The notes beneath the pieces were generated by a model. That model made no database searches. It was not told where the DNA came from and was given only the letters and a program-made list of their open reading frames with translations. DNA of 32,312 nucleotides from CAYNLK01 sp964398055 (GTDB lineage Bacteria; Chloroflexota; Anaerolineae; 4572-78; J111). Shown here piece after piece: positions 23,018 through 31,983 of the stretch. Location: positions 1-32,312 of the forward strand of contig CAYNLK010000068.1 in the NCBI GenBank assembly GCA_964398055.1. Reading direction: 5' to 3'. The position numbers and the translations under genes were made by a program. Each line of letters begins with the position of its first letter. Position 1 is the first letter of the stretch.

Positions 23018-23977
23018 ATGAGAAAAGCTGCCCTGTGGGGCTCAGTTATCATTGTGGCCGTAGTACTTTATCTTGGCTTTACCGTACTCTTTACCTGGCT
23101 CTTTCGCGAAGTAGCCAACAGCGACCTCTTAACGACCCGCACTCCGGCGCCCACTTTCACTCCTGTTCCGGTTGATCCCGCCCTACCGGTTGCCCTGGCC
23201 CCAACTGAAACGCCCACCCCCAGCCCGACCATCACCCCGCTGCCCAGCCCAACTGATACGCCCACCGCCCTACCGGCTACCCCAACCGAGCCGCCTCCGG
23301 CCGCGCCAACACCCACGCCGCTCCCGGTTCAGCCCCAGGTTATGTCGGCAGTAACCGTTAATGTTCGCTCCGGGCCAGGCACAAATTACCCGGTCATCAG
23401 CGCCTTGCCGCCGGGCGTAGGCGTGCCTGCAGTGGGCCGCAATGAAGCCGGTAGCTGGTGGCAAATCCGGGGACCGGATGGTTCGACCGGCTGGGTAGCC
23501 AACTCAGTGGTCCAGGCCAGCAATACTGGCAACCTGCCCATCGTCGTGGTCTCCCCGCCGCCCCAACCACCCACGCCCACCGCCCCCCCACCGCCCCCCC
23601 AGCCGCAATACCAGTATGAACCAACCGGCTGGTACGGCGACAGGAATTATGGCCTAACTCGCTTTTTGGGCACCATCACCGATGCCAACGGCAACCCGGT
23701 GGACGGCGTCTTTGTTGAAGCGCAGTGCGGCAGTTTTAGAGTAATCTCTAACCCGTCCGGTCCGGTAGGCTGGGGGCCCTTCAACGAGAGCCACACCTGG
23801 GCGCCGGGTTTTTACGACATCACCCTTGATACCAAACCGATCGTTTGCAGCTGGACTCTGGCCGTTGTTCAAACGGCAGATAAGGAAAATGTTGCGGCCT
23901 ACTTATCAGAAAAAGTCCAGGTAGAAACCACCGTCGAGCAGTCCATTATTGTGGCCAACTGGCGTAAGAACTGGTAA
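23018..23977 (+). CDS. Membrane-anchored SH3b protein with Thr-Pro stalk
   Basis: A 319-residue surface protein. One N-terminal membrane segment (about 7-30) leads to a Thr/Pro-rich stalk (about 40-105) and an SH3b domain (about 108-170; VTVNVRSGPGTNYPVISALP, SWWQIR, GWVANSVV), the type that often binds cell-wall peptides. A proline-rich linker (about 175-200) and a C-terminal beta-domain (about 210-319; LGTITDANGNPVDGVFVEAQ) resembling carboxypeptidase-regulatory-like domains follow. Its layout matches the two genes on the opposite strand at 24087-28431. A strong bidirectional terminator follows. The ribosome site AGGGGAGAG precedes the ATG. Confidence 0.88.
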   Translation: MRKAALWGSVIIVAVVLYLGFTVLFTWLFREVANSDLLTTRTPAPTFTPVPVDPALPVALAPTETPTPSPTITPLPSPTDTPTALPATPTEPPPAAPTPTPLPVQPQVMSAVTVNVRSGPGTNYPVISALPPGVGVPAVGRNEAGSWWQIRGPDGSTGWVANSVVQASNTGNLPIVVVSPPPQPPTPTAPPPPPQPQYQYEPTGWYGDRNYGLTRFLGTITDANGNPVDGVFVEAQCGSFRVISNPSGPVGWGPFNESHTWAPGFYDITLDTKPIVCSWTLAVVQTADKENVAAYLSEKVQVETTVEQSIIVANWRKNW

Positions 23978-23992
23978 GGACCGGTCAAAAAC

Positions 23993-24038
23993 AAAAGTCT
24001 CCCCGCCTTCAAGATTGCAAAAAGGCGGGGAGACTTTT
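23993..24038. terminator. Bidirectional intrinsic terminator
   Basis: Perfect 17-bp arms (23993-24009 and 24022-24038) enclose a 12-base loop and end in T-runs on both strands (T6 on the plus strand). It lies between convergent stalk-protein genes and would stop transcription from both. Confidence 0.93.
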
Positions 24039-24086
24039 TTAAGCTATAGCCCAATCAAACAGGCTTGACTAAAAAGCTAACTCACG

Positions 24087-27000
24087 CTAGTACGTCCGGG
24101 CAAAAATAACCTCAAATGAGATGTGGAACAGCGAGTTAGCCACGGCGTTTTCACCACAAGCCTCGTTAACGCCGTAGTCGGGCGTGATGCCGCTGGCAAT
24201 TTCACTGGTTGCCCCCTGAACCTCAACCGAGTAAGTCCCTTTGAACATCGCAAAATCTAGCCGGCCCGGTTCAAGCTGGCCCTGCAAGTTCGTTTTGGTC
24301 TCAGTCTTGGCGATCACAAAGCCGTCGGCGGTAGGCGACCATTGGACTTTGACCGGGACGCCGTTGATCCCCTGGCCCGATGGATCCTGCACCTTTATAA
24401 AAATATGGTGTTTACTCTCATTTTCACACGGCGTCAACTGGCGCACGCTGACCAGCCTGAAGTCGACATTGGGGGTGGGCGTCGGTTCCGGAGTGGGCGT
24501 ATCGGTCGGCGCCGCCGGTGCTCTGGTAAAGGATCGAGTTGGGGTGTCGGTCGGCGTCGGCGTGAAGATTGGGGTTGGCGTTTCGGTTGGGGTCGCCGTG
24601 TTCGTGGGGGTATGGGTTGAGGTTGGAATAGGCGTTTCAGTTGGCGTGGGGGTTTGGGTTGGCGTAATGGTTGGGGTCGGCGTTTCAGTTGGCGTTGGCG
24701 TGGCTGTTTCCACAAAGGGTAAAGCAGCCATAGCCCCAATGGCCCCATCTTCACGCACCTGCATCACCACGCTGCGTTGGTCGCCGGGTAGGGCGCCATT
24801 ATCTTCAAAAGTGGCGGCCAGCGCCTGAATCAACCAGGATGGCACCATAATGCCACACAGCCAAATGATGATGAGCAAGAAAGCCAAAATCCGGAGTTTT
24901 GCCCCCAGGCTGCGTTTGGCAAACCAGACCGATAGGCTATTGGCCTGGCGAGTCAGCCTCCGGTTAGAAACTGCCCGCGGCTGGACTCCCGAAGGAGTGT
25001 GACCGGGCTTTCTGTCCTCTCCAGAGACCGGCCCACTAACAGACGCCGGTAACATGGGTCGAACGGGTGGTTTGGCTTGAGCTACCGCCGGGACACTCTG
25101 CGCCTGTGTTTTGGTCCGCTTTGATTTTGACCGTTTGCGCTTGGGTTTGGCCTCAGCCGGAGCAGGCCGGGGTGGCGCAGCCGGCGCCGGTCGAGCGGGA
25201 ACCGGAGATTGGACCGGTACCGCCTGGGTATGCTGAGAATGAATGGATGGACCTTGGGGCGGGCGCGACACCGGCGCTACCGGCTGGGTAAACTGGGCAT
25301 GGAGGGGTGAACCCTGCGGCGGGCGCGACACCGGCGCTACCGGCTGGGTAAACTGGGCATGGAGGGGTGAACCCTGCGGCGGGCGCGATATTGGCGCTAC
25401 CGGCTGGGTAAACTGGGCATGGATTGACGGCCCTCGCGGCGTCGGTGGTACGGCTGGCGGCAGAGCTTGAACGGGGCGCACCGGCCGCGAACCAGGCGGG
25501 ATCACCGGCCGGACCGGGACAGGCGGCAGCGTGGCCGGCGCCGGTCGGGCTGGACCGGCTGGCGTAATTGGATAGACTGAAGGCGGCGCACCGTAAGTTG
25601 GTGGCTGGCTATAACCGGGCGCCGGGCTTGGGCCGGTGGTCGCCGGTAGACTGCGCGGCGCTCCTCCTCCCCGCAAACGGCTCATAGTTTCTTCTAGCCG
25701 CTGACTCAGAACTCGACTCAAGGTCACCCCCAGATTAGGATAGCGGCTCAAGAAATCATCAAAATCGGCTTTGGTCAACGCCCAGATATTGGCGTCAACC
25801 AGAGCGTAGGCCGTGGTCGGATGGCCTTTACCTGAGAGCAGAGCAATCTCGCCAAAAAAATCGCCCTGTTCCAGGGTTTCCAACAGCACTGGCCCGCGCA
25901 TCGAGGTGGCCCAATGCTCCACCTGGCCGCTTTCGATGAAATACATCTCATCGCTGGCCCGGCCTTCGTAGTAAATGGTGCTGCCGCCCTGATAGCGCCG
26001 CGGCTGCAAGCGGGCCGATAGTTCATCGAGCTGCATACGCGACAGGCCGCCCAACCGGGCAATCTTCTTGAGGTGAGGTTCGGTGGCATAATCTCCAAAA
26101 GAGCCTAGACGTTCCCGCAAAGCCCGGCTCAGGGCCACACTGAGTTGCGGATATTTGACCAGCAGGTGATCAAAATCGGTGCGATAGAGGCACCACAGAT
26201 TGGTATCGCTTTTGGCGTAACTGGTAAACGAACGGGTTTTGCCGATTAGCAGCGCGGTTTCGCCAAAGAAATCACCCTCGACAAAGCGGGCGACCAGTTC
26301 GCGGGGCCTATCGGGCAACTCCGAAATAGCCTCCACCGAACCGGTGTCGACAATGTACATAGCATCACCGGGGTCGCCCTGGCTGAAGACGATCTCGCCG
26401 GCCGGAACGTGTCGCAGCAGCAGCAAACGAGCCACATTTTCCAGAGCCTCTCGGGGTAAGTCGGCAAACAAATGGATGCGCTTGAGAATAGACAGGGCGT
26501 GACTCTTGTCGGCCTCGCTTAAGCTGGCCCGCAAATTGCGGCTGAGCGTAGTTTTGATCGAGGGATAGGATTCGGCCAGTTTGTTGAAATCGACCGGGCT
26601 AAGCTGCCACAGCACTGCTTCTGTGGCGGCCTGGGCTGTGTTGGAGTGGGGTTTGCCGGAGATAACGGCCATTTCGCCAAAGGCTTCACCATCATCCAGT
26701 TCGGAATAGTCGTCCTCACTATCGCCCAGTACCCGCACAATACCCCGGCCAATGAAAAAGATACCGGCCGGGGGGTCGCCGCTGCGATAGATGGTATCAT
26801 TAAGCCCAAAGCGTTGGGGCGACAGGTGGCGGGCAATCAGGCTGCGTTCCCGCTCAGACAAATTTTTCAACAGGGGATTGTGGGCCAACTGGCTAACCAG
26901 GTAGGGCTGGAATTGAACGATGCCGCTGCCAAAAGCCAGCCCCAAATTCACCCCGAAGTCAGGCCGTTCGGCAATGATCTCGGTCAGGGCGTTGTTGTCG

Positions 27001-27305
27001 AGCGCCCAAACGGTGACCTGACCGGAGGCGTGGGCCGTGAGCGTATGGGGACGGCCCAGAAAGAAATCGGCTTCGCCTAGCAGACTACCGGGGCCAAGGT
27101 TAGCAATAATGGCTGCCTGGTCGTCGGCCGAGAGTTTGACCCACCCTTCTTTGATGAGATAAAGGGTGTCACTTTCGCCATCTTTGACAAAAAGCGCCTC
27201 ACCCGGCTTGTAAGTTTCAAGGCGCATCCGTTTGCCGATGGCTCGCTGTTCATCCTCGCTCAACTCGGCAAAGAGGGGTGAGTTCTTCAAAAACTCCTCT
27301 TTCAA
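24087..27305 (-). CDS. Transmembrane protein with four cyclic-nucleotide-binding-like domains and a Thr-Pro stalk
   Basis: A 1072-residue protein. Four CNB domains (about 1-130, 140-262, 270-405, 410-540) are followed by a Pro-rich linker with 20-residue repeats (about 622-690), a basic stretch, one membrane helix (about 803-828), a Thr-Pro stalk (about 866-945) and a C-terminal beta-domain (946-1072). The CNB glutamates are kept (Glu78, 211, 349, 486), but the phosphate-binding Arg survives only in domain 3 (Arg358); domains 1, 2 and 4 have His87, His220 and His495. The start is a TTG with AAGGAAGGA upstream. CNBs inside and stalk outside are inferred from topology. It may relay an internal signal to the envelope or simply anchor there. 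Confidence 0.9.
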   Translation of the reverse strand: MKEEFLKNSPLFAELSEDEQRAIGKRMRLETYKPGEALFVKDGESDTLYLIKEGWVKLSADDQAAIIANLGPGSLLGEADFFLGRPHTLTAHASGQVTVWALDNNALTEIIAERPDFGVNLGLAFGSGIVQFQPYLVSQLAHNPLLKNLSERERSLIARHLSPQRFGLNDTIYRSGDPPAGIFFIGRGIVRVLGDSEDDYSELDDGEAFGEMAVISGKPHSNTAQAATEAVLWQLSPVDFNKLAESYPSIKTTLSRNLRASLSEADKSHALSILKRIHLFADLPREALENVARLLLLRHVPAGEIVFSQGDPGDAMYIVDTGSVEAISELPDRPRELVARFVEGDFFGETALLIGKTRSFTSYAKSDTNLWCLYRTDFDHLLVKYPQLSVALSRALRERLGSFGDYATEPHLKKIARLGGLSRMQLDELSARLQPRRYQGGSTIYYEGRASDEMYFIESGQVEHWATSMRGPVLLETLEQGDFFGEIALLSGKGHPTTAYALVDANIWALTKADFDDFLSRYPNLGVTLSRVLSQRLEETMSRLRGGGAPRSLPATTGPSPAPGYSQPPTYGAPPSVYPITPAGPARPAPATLPPVPVRPVIPPGSRPVRPVQALPPAVPPTPRGPSIHAQFTQPVAPISRPPQGSPLHAQFTQPVAPVSRPPQGSPLHAQFTQPVAPVSRPPQGPSIHSQHTQAVPVQSPVPARPAPAAPPRPAPAEAKPKRKRSKSKRTKTQAQSVPAVAQAKPPVRPMLPASVSGPVSGEDRKPGHTPSGVQPRAVSNRRLTRQANSLSVWFAKRSLGAKLRILAFLLIIIWLCGIMVPSWLIQALAATFEDNGALPGDQRSVVMQVREDGAIGAMAALPFVETATPTPTETPTPTITPTQTPTPTETPIPTSTHTPTNTATPTETPTPIFTPTPTDTPTRSFTRAPAAPTDTPTPEPTPTPNVDFRLVSVRQLTPCENESKHHIFIKVQDPSGQGINGVPVKVQWSPTADGFVIAKTETKTNLQGQLEPGRLDFAMFKGTYSVEVQGATSEIASGITPDYGVNEACGENAVANSLFHISFEVIFARTY
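25201..25440. repeat. 60-bp in-frame tandem repeats
   Basis: Bases 25261-25320 and 25321-25380 are identical 60-mers. 25381-25440 is a third, diverged copy and 25201-25260 a fourth, weaker one. Each encodes a 20-residue Pro-rich unit (HAQFTQPVAPVSRPPQGSPL) in the linker of the four-CNB protein. The exact pair points to recent duplication. Confidence 0.95.
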
Positions 27306-27417
27306 AACAATCCTTCCTTCTGTACTGCCACACCGGGTAAGCCGGCCAATTTGGATTCTGGCTCCAATTCAGCCGGTTCCCGCTTACCAACGGCTGGCTC
27401 TTACTAATAATAAATTT

Positions 27418-28431
27418 TCACCGACTGACCCCCTGCTGAAAGACCAGTTGCCACGATGGGGCCACGCCGTCAGGCAGGTCAGGGCACAAAGTTTCGGGCT
27501 CAATGTTAACTTCCGGCACCGGACCGGCCAACTCCAGGGTCAGAAGTTCTATCCGGTATCGTTCATTCAGTTTGAGTTGAAAATCGGCATAACCGGGATC
27601 AATTTCCGGTTTGAAGCCGGTAAAAAACTCATCCTTGCCGCCCGGCCAGGTAACCGAGATCTTGACTCCTGGCATACCTGCTCCGAGTCTATCACGAACG
27701 TAGATTCTCAGCAATCCTCCGTTAGTATTATCACACAACGGTACGGATTGAGCCACGCCGTAGGGGGCGTCGGGACCGGGCGTAGGGGTTCGGGTTGGCG
27801 TGAGGGTCCGAGTAGCGGTAGGAGTACCGGTTGCCGTCGGCGATGGGGTGGCAGAAGGCGTGGCCGTTTGGCTTGGGGACGGGGTGGGTGTTGGGCTGGG
27901 TGTAACCGATGTTGGCGTCTGAGTTGGGCGAGGGGTAGGCGTTGGAGCCGGGGTAAAGGTTGACGTAGGGGGGGGAGTTGGTGTTGCCATAAATGGTAAC
28001 ATAGCCCTAGAGGTTTGTCCTACAGCCTCGGCCAGGGCGATCAGGGCGGTAATATCGCGAATGTCTCTTTCTTCGTTGATATAGCTTTCAGTCAACTCAA
28101 CCAGGCGCTGTTCAACATCAGGTTCGGCCAAAACAACCAATCTGGCTCGCGCTCTGGCCTCATCTTTATCGTGGGCGTAAGCCACCGCAATGAGTCGCAG
28201 ATAAAGCGCCTTGTCACCCGAAGCCAAATCAGCCGGTCTGACCGGTAAAGGCCGGGGATCGAGCACCCAACCGTAGGTTAACGACAGGGTTAGACCAACC
28301 GCAAAACCAAAAAGAAAACCACCAAGCCACCACCATTTTTCACTCGACTTCTTGGTCGAAACTCTAATTATTCTTTGGGGCGGATCTGGTGGTGCAGTTG
28401 GTGGCGATGACAAGGCCCTGATTTCCTCCAC
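27418..28431 (-). CDS. Membrane-anchored Thr-Pro stalk protein
   Basis: A 337-residue protein. A short cytoplasmic tail with basic residues precedes one membrane segment (about 33-55), a small helical domain (about 60-148; ALYLRLIAVAYAHDKDEARA), a Thr-Pro stalk (about 150-222) and a C-terminal beta-domain (about 230-337). The beta-domain shares order and features with that of the neighbouring four-CNB protein: RIYVRD with GMPGVKISVTW against KVQD with GINGVPVKVQW. The GTG at 28431 overlaps a GGAGGAA site, so the TTG at 28413 may be the real start. The gene probably forms an operon with 24087-27305, 112 bases downstream. Function is unknown; surface exposure is inferred. Confidence 0.85.
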   Translation of the reverse strand: MEEIRALSSPPTAPPDPPQRIIRVSTKKSSEKWWWLGGFLFGFAVGLTLSLTYGWVLDPRPLPVRPADLASGDKALYLRLIAVAYAHDKDEARARARLVVLAEPDVEQRLVELTESYINEERDIRDITALIALAEAVGQTSRAMLPFMATPTPPPTSTFTPAPTPTPRPTQTPTSVTPSPTPTPSPSQTATPSATPSPTATGTPTATRTLTPTRTPTPGPDAPYGVAQSVPLCDNTNGGLLRIYVRDRLGAGMPGVKISVTWPGGKDEFFTGFKPEIDPGYADFQLKLNERYRIELLTLELAGPVPEVNIEPETLCPDLPDGVAPSWQLVFQQGVSR

Positions 28432-28592
28432 TATCTATTTTGTTTGGGCTGTCTTCTGCCGTTTTTTAATCTACGTTACATTCCCACAAGCTAATTAAGT
28501 CTTTTTGCTTAGGCCAAATATCTTACGTCTAATGATAAATAAAGTCAAATATTGTTAGGAGTATCTTCCCTCTTCAGTTTTAAGGAAAAGGT

Positions 28593-28602
28593 ATGCTATA
28601 AT
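28593..28602 (+). promoter_or_regulatory. Extended -10 promoter of the BTAD regulator gene
   Basis: The extended -10 box TGC-TATAAT (28594-28602) lies just upstream of the regulator gene. Transcription would begin near 28609, downstream of an in-frame ATG at 28606, which favours the ATG at 28654 as the translation start. The remainder of the 222-base divergent gap is AT-rich with no gene. Confidence 0.6.
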
Positions 28603-28653
28603 TAAATGAGATGGGGAGCCTCAAGAGTCATTACCATATCTAATAGTTACGCT

Positions 28654-31600
28654 ATGGCTATAGAGGATAGGATTCGCTTACCGGCGCTCAATCTGATTCA
28701 CCGCCGGTCTCGCCTGCTGAACAAGTTGACAGAATTTGTCGAGACAAATAAGCGGTTAATCACTATTTACGCGCCCGGCGGCTATGGGAAGTCGATTTTG
28801 TTGGCAGATTTTGCCCAAACTACCGATCTGCCGGTCTGTTGGTGCGCCCTGGAACCAACCGATCGCGACCCCACCGCTTTCTTGAACTTACTGGCTTTCA
28901 GTATTGTCGATCGTTTTCACGGGATCGAACCTAATGACCTGTTGGAACTGGTACGGCGCGGCGACACCCAGGCCAGCGTTCGCCGGATTGCCGAAGTGCT
29001 GTCAGACGTGGGGCCGCATCTGATCATCATTGACGACTATCACAAAGCGGTGAGCGCCGGGATGACCCTGGCCTTGAATAGACTCCTCCAGCAGTTGCCC
29101 GAAATGAGCAGCGTGATTGTAGCGGCCCGGGGAGATATGCACCTGGAAACCGGTCCAATCATCGACCTGCTGATTGCGGAGCGAGCTACTGGTCTGTCTG
29201 AAGAAGAGCTGCGCTTTACCAGCGCCGAGATTCAGCGGGTTATGCTCAAACGCTTTGGTCGCCAAATCGACCTGGCTCAGGCCGAACAGATTGCTCAGGC
29301 CACCGACGGCAATATTGCCCAAATCTTGCTGACCGGCCACATCACCCACACCGAGCGAATGATTCATCATTTGTCGGAGCGGCTGGGGGATGACCGGGAA
29401 ATCATCTATCGTTACCTAGCCGAGGAAGTGGTTGACAAGCAGCCGCCGGAGTTGCGACGTTTTATGCTTTACACCTCCATATTGCCCGATATGACCGCTG
29501 AGTTGTGCAACGATCTCTTGGAGATAACCGAGGCTCAAACTTACCTGGAAGCGCTAATCCACAATGATTTATTTATTGCCCAAATTGGCGCAGGCTACCG
29601 ATATCACGATCTTTTTGCTGAGTTCTTGCGCAGCAAATTGGCCCAGAATCAAACCACCTACCGGCAGGTTGTCACCAAAGCCGCCGGCCTATTGGCAGCT
29701 CAATCTCGCCCGGAGGAGGCGGTTAACCTTTATCTCTCGGTTCAGGCTTGGGCTGACGCGGCCGCCTTACTTGAGACCCAGGGCAAATTCTTCTACGATA
29801 CCGGCCGGGCCTTGACCTTAAATCACTGGTTGAGTCTGATATCCGAGCAGGAGTTGGCCCAGCACCCCCGTTTACTGTTATTGCGCGGTCAAATTTTGAT
29901 CAACGACCTGGCTGAACCTGAGGCAGCCAAGAGTTATTTTCAGCGCGCTGAGGAACATTTTCGCCAGCAGGATAATCTGATTGCAGTCGCAGAGGCCCAG
30001 GTTTGGCAATCGCATAGCTTGCGTAGGATGGGGCAATTAAAAGAAGCTTTAGCACTAGTCAATCGGGCAATTGAGCAACTGGAAGCATTCGGGACCCATG
30101 AACGGCTGATCGCCTGGGCTATGAGAAGACGCGGCGGAGTGCGCATGAGGATTGGTGACGTGTCGGGAGCCCTGGTAGATCTCCGTCGAGCTTTGGAGTT
30201 GTTTGAAAAGTTGGGTGATAGCTACAATGTAGGCCAGTGTCATCACGAGATAGGGGTTAGCTTAGAACAACAAGGAAATATCAGCGGTGCTGAACACCAC
30301 TATCGGGAGGCGTTTCACATTTGGGAGACTTTGGGCAACTCGCTTGATTTGGTTAACGCCTTAAACAGTATAGCCGTCTGTTCCTTCTTGAGAGGAAATT
30401 ACGACGAAGCCCTAGCTTGGTTTAATGAGTGCCTTAATCTTGCGTTCCAAATCGGAGCGACTCGCTACATTGCTTTTGCCCAGGCCGGTATCGGCGATGT
30501 TTATCTAAGCCGTAAAGAATATGACCAAGCTCTGAAAGCATATGCTGTCTCGACCGAATTCGCTCACCGGGCGGAGGTTCGGTGGTTGGAAGTTTACATC
30601 CTGGTCAAAGAAGGGGAATGCTTTTTTCAGCAGCAAAATCTAAGCCAGGCCCTTAAGTTGGCCAGTCAAGCTAAGGAAATGGCAACCCAAAGCGGCTCTG
30701 AATCTTTAAGGGGAGTGGCGCTTTCGCTCCAGGCCAAAATCTTTGTGCGTCAAGGAGAATACGTCGCCAGTTTTGATCTCTTTGCCGAAGCCATATCCTG
30801 TCTATCCGAGAATGATCGGTTGGAGGAAGCCAAAGCCAGGTTTTGGTGGGGTTACAGCTTGCTGCTAGATCAAAGATCTTCAGCAGCTTATGATCAACTG
30901 CAAGAAGCAATCCGGTTGGCCCTTGACCTCGGCCAAATTGTCCACGGTTTGGGACTGACTATTCTGGAAACGCATCAGTTACTGTTGCACTTCATGCACC
31001 GGGCTGATACCCCAGCTGGGGTACGAGACAGTCTCCGGTTACTGCTAGGGCAAAGCCCTGAGAGGATAGAAGTTTTTCAGCCCAGCCTGCAAATATTCGC
31101 TCTCGGCGTGCCGAATTTAATTGTGGCTGGAGAACGCCGGCAATTCAGCCAGCGTGGCAAGGTGCGCAAACTGCCCGAATTCTTGCTTTATCTCACCCTT
31201 GAGGGAAAAAACACGGGATGCCGGTGGAGTGAAGTAAGTGCCGCCCTCTGGCCCGAACTGGACTCGACTAAAGCCTCCATCACCTTTCACCAAAGTTTGA
31301 AACGGTTGCGCGACGTTATCTTTGAAATTCCCGATTACATCATCGTTCGGGATGACTACTACCAGGTTAATCCTGAATACCTCCACTGGTGCGATGCCCT
31401 CGCCTTTGATCAACTTTATGAGCGGTTGGCGACGGCCACTTCCGGCGAAGCCGTGGCCCTGCAATATGAACTTATCTCGTTGTACCGGGACGAGTTTTTG
31501 GCCGGTTTTGAGTTAGAGGAATGGGGCACTCTTTACCGCACCAGGTATGAAGTTAGATTTTTACAAGTGGTTAGTCTGGCAGCCGAACAGTTGCTTAGAC

Positions 31601-31827
31601 AAAATGAAGCCGGTGAGGCGTTGACTATCATTGACAAAGGGCTGGCGCAGGACTATTTTCGGGAAGATTTGCACCGCCTTGCCCTCAGAGCCTACGCTCA
31701 ATTAGGCTTGTATGATCATCTGGCGGCCCATCAGGCCGAGTTAAGTCAGGCCTTCGAGCGGGAATTTGGGGCGCCGCTGGAGCCGGCCACAGAAAAGCTA
31801 TATGAGCAATTATTAGCCAAAAGATAG
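28654..31827 (+). CDS. STAND ATPase-TPR-BTAD transcriptional regulator
   Basis: A 1057-residue regulator. The N-terminal MalT-like STAND ATPase has Walker A APGGYGKS (about 40-47) and Walker B LIIIDDYH (Asp127/128). A long TPR region (about 390-790) with repeats such as GQCHHEIGVSLEQQGNISGA follows. A winged-helix segment (about 835-890; WSEVSAALWPELDSTKASIT) and a BTAD domain (about 900-1050) end the protein. In SARP/AfsR regulators the winged helix and BTAD come first; here they are last, as in some Chloroflexota proteins. The start at 28654 matches the expected N-terminus, but no ribosome site precedes it; 28606 is the alternative. It may regulate the divergent stalk genes. Confidence 0.88.
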   Translation: MAIEDRIRLPALNLIHRRSRLLNKLTEFVETNKRLITIYAPGGYGKSILLADFAQTTDLPVCWCALEPTDRDPTAFLNLLAFSIVDRFHGIEPNDLLELVRRGDTQASVRRIAEVLSDVGPHLIIIDDYHKAVSAGMTLALNRLLQQLPEMSSVIVAARGDMHLETGPIIDLLIAERATGLSEEELRFTSAEIQRVMLKRFGRQIDLAQAEQIAQATDGNIAQILLTGHITHTERMIHHLSERLGDDREIIYRYLAEEVVDKQPPELRRFMLYTSILPDMTAELCNDLLEITEAQTYLEALIHNDLFIAQIGAGYRYHDLFAEFLRSKLAQNQTTYRQVVTKAAGLLAAQSRPEEAVNLYLSVQAWADAAALLETQGKFFYDTGRALTLNHWLSLISEQELAQHPRLLLLRGQILINDLAEPEAAKSYFQRAEEHFRQQDNLIAVAEAQVWQSHSLRRMGQLKEALALVNRAIEQLEAFGTHERLIAWAMRRRGGVRMRIGDVSGALVDLRRALELFEKLGDSYNVGQCHHEIGVSLEQQGNISGAEHHYREAFHIWETLGNSLDLVNALNSIAVCSFLRGNYDEALAWFNECLNLAFQIGATRYIAFAQAGIGDVYLSRKEYDQALKAYAVSTEFAHRAEVRWLEVYILVKEGECFFQQQNLSQALKLASQAKEMATQSGSESLRGVALSLQAKIFVRQGEYVASFDLFAEAISCLSENDRLEEAKARFWWGYSLLLDQRSSAAYDQLQEAIRLALDLGQIVHGLGLTILETHQLLLHFMHRADTPAGVRDSLRLLLGQSPERIEVFQPSLQIFALGVPNLIVAGERRQFSQRGKVRKLPEFLLYLTLEGKNTGCRWSEVSAALWPELDSTKASITFHQSLKRLRDVIFEIPDYIIVRDDYYQVNPEYLHWCDALAFDQLYERLATATSGEAVALQYELISLYRDEFLAGFELEEWGTLYRTRYEVRFLQVVSLAAEQLLRQNEAGEALTIIDKGLAQDYFREDLHRLALRAYAQLGLYDHLAAHQAELSQAFEREFGAPLEPATEKLYEQLLAKR

Positions 31828-31935
31828 TCGTTACTCAGTTACCCGGTTTTTGGTCGAATTTGCTCGCAATTTGATCGTCAGGCAACGATTTTTTGCCCAA
31901 ACTCAAACAATAGCTGGCCAAAAGAAAGGGGATAG

Positions 31936-31983
31936 GCCCATTTCTAGAGTAGGTAACATCACCAAGTCAGAAATGGGCTTTTT
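31936..31983 (+). terminator. Intrinsic terminator after the BTAD regulator
   Basis: Arms GCCCATTTCT (31936-31945) and AGAAATGGGC (31969-31978) pair perfectly and are followed by TTTTT (31979-31983). The loop is long (23 bases). It lies 109 bases after the stop codon. Confidence 0.82.

Noticed and set aside
24241..24828. Plus-strand open frame encoding a Val-Gly-rich repeat protein
   Set aside because: It is the antisense reading of the Thr-Pro stalk of the four-CNB protein, an artefact of repeated codons.
25201..25440. Possible CRISPR or insertion element from 60-bp repeats
   Set aside because: The repeats are contiguous, in frame and part of a Pro-rich protein linker.
25640..25660. LPATTG as a sortase signal in the four-CNB protein
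   Set aside because: It does not fit LPXTG (no Gly at the fifth position), is internal and is predicted cytoplasmic.
27232..27963. Plus-strand open frame of 243 codons
   Set aside because: It overlaps the stalk protein gene and its repeats on the other strand, has low-complexity Gly/Arg content and no ribosome site.
28654..31827. LuxR/MalT-type regulator with C-terminal LuxR helix-turn-helix
   Set aside because: The N-terminal ATPase is MalT-like, but the C-terminus shows a winged-helix/BTAD pattern and no LuxR-type motif.
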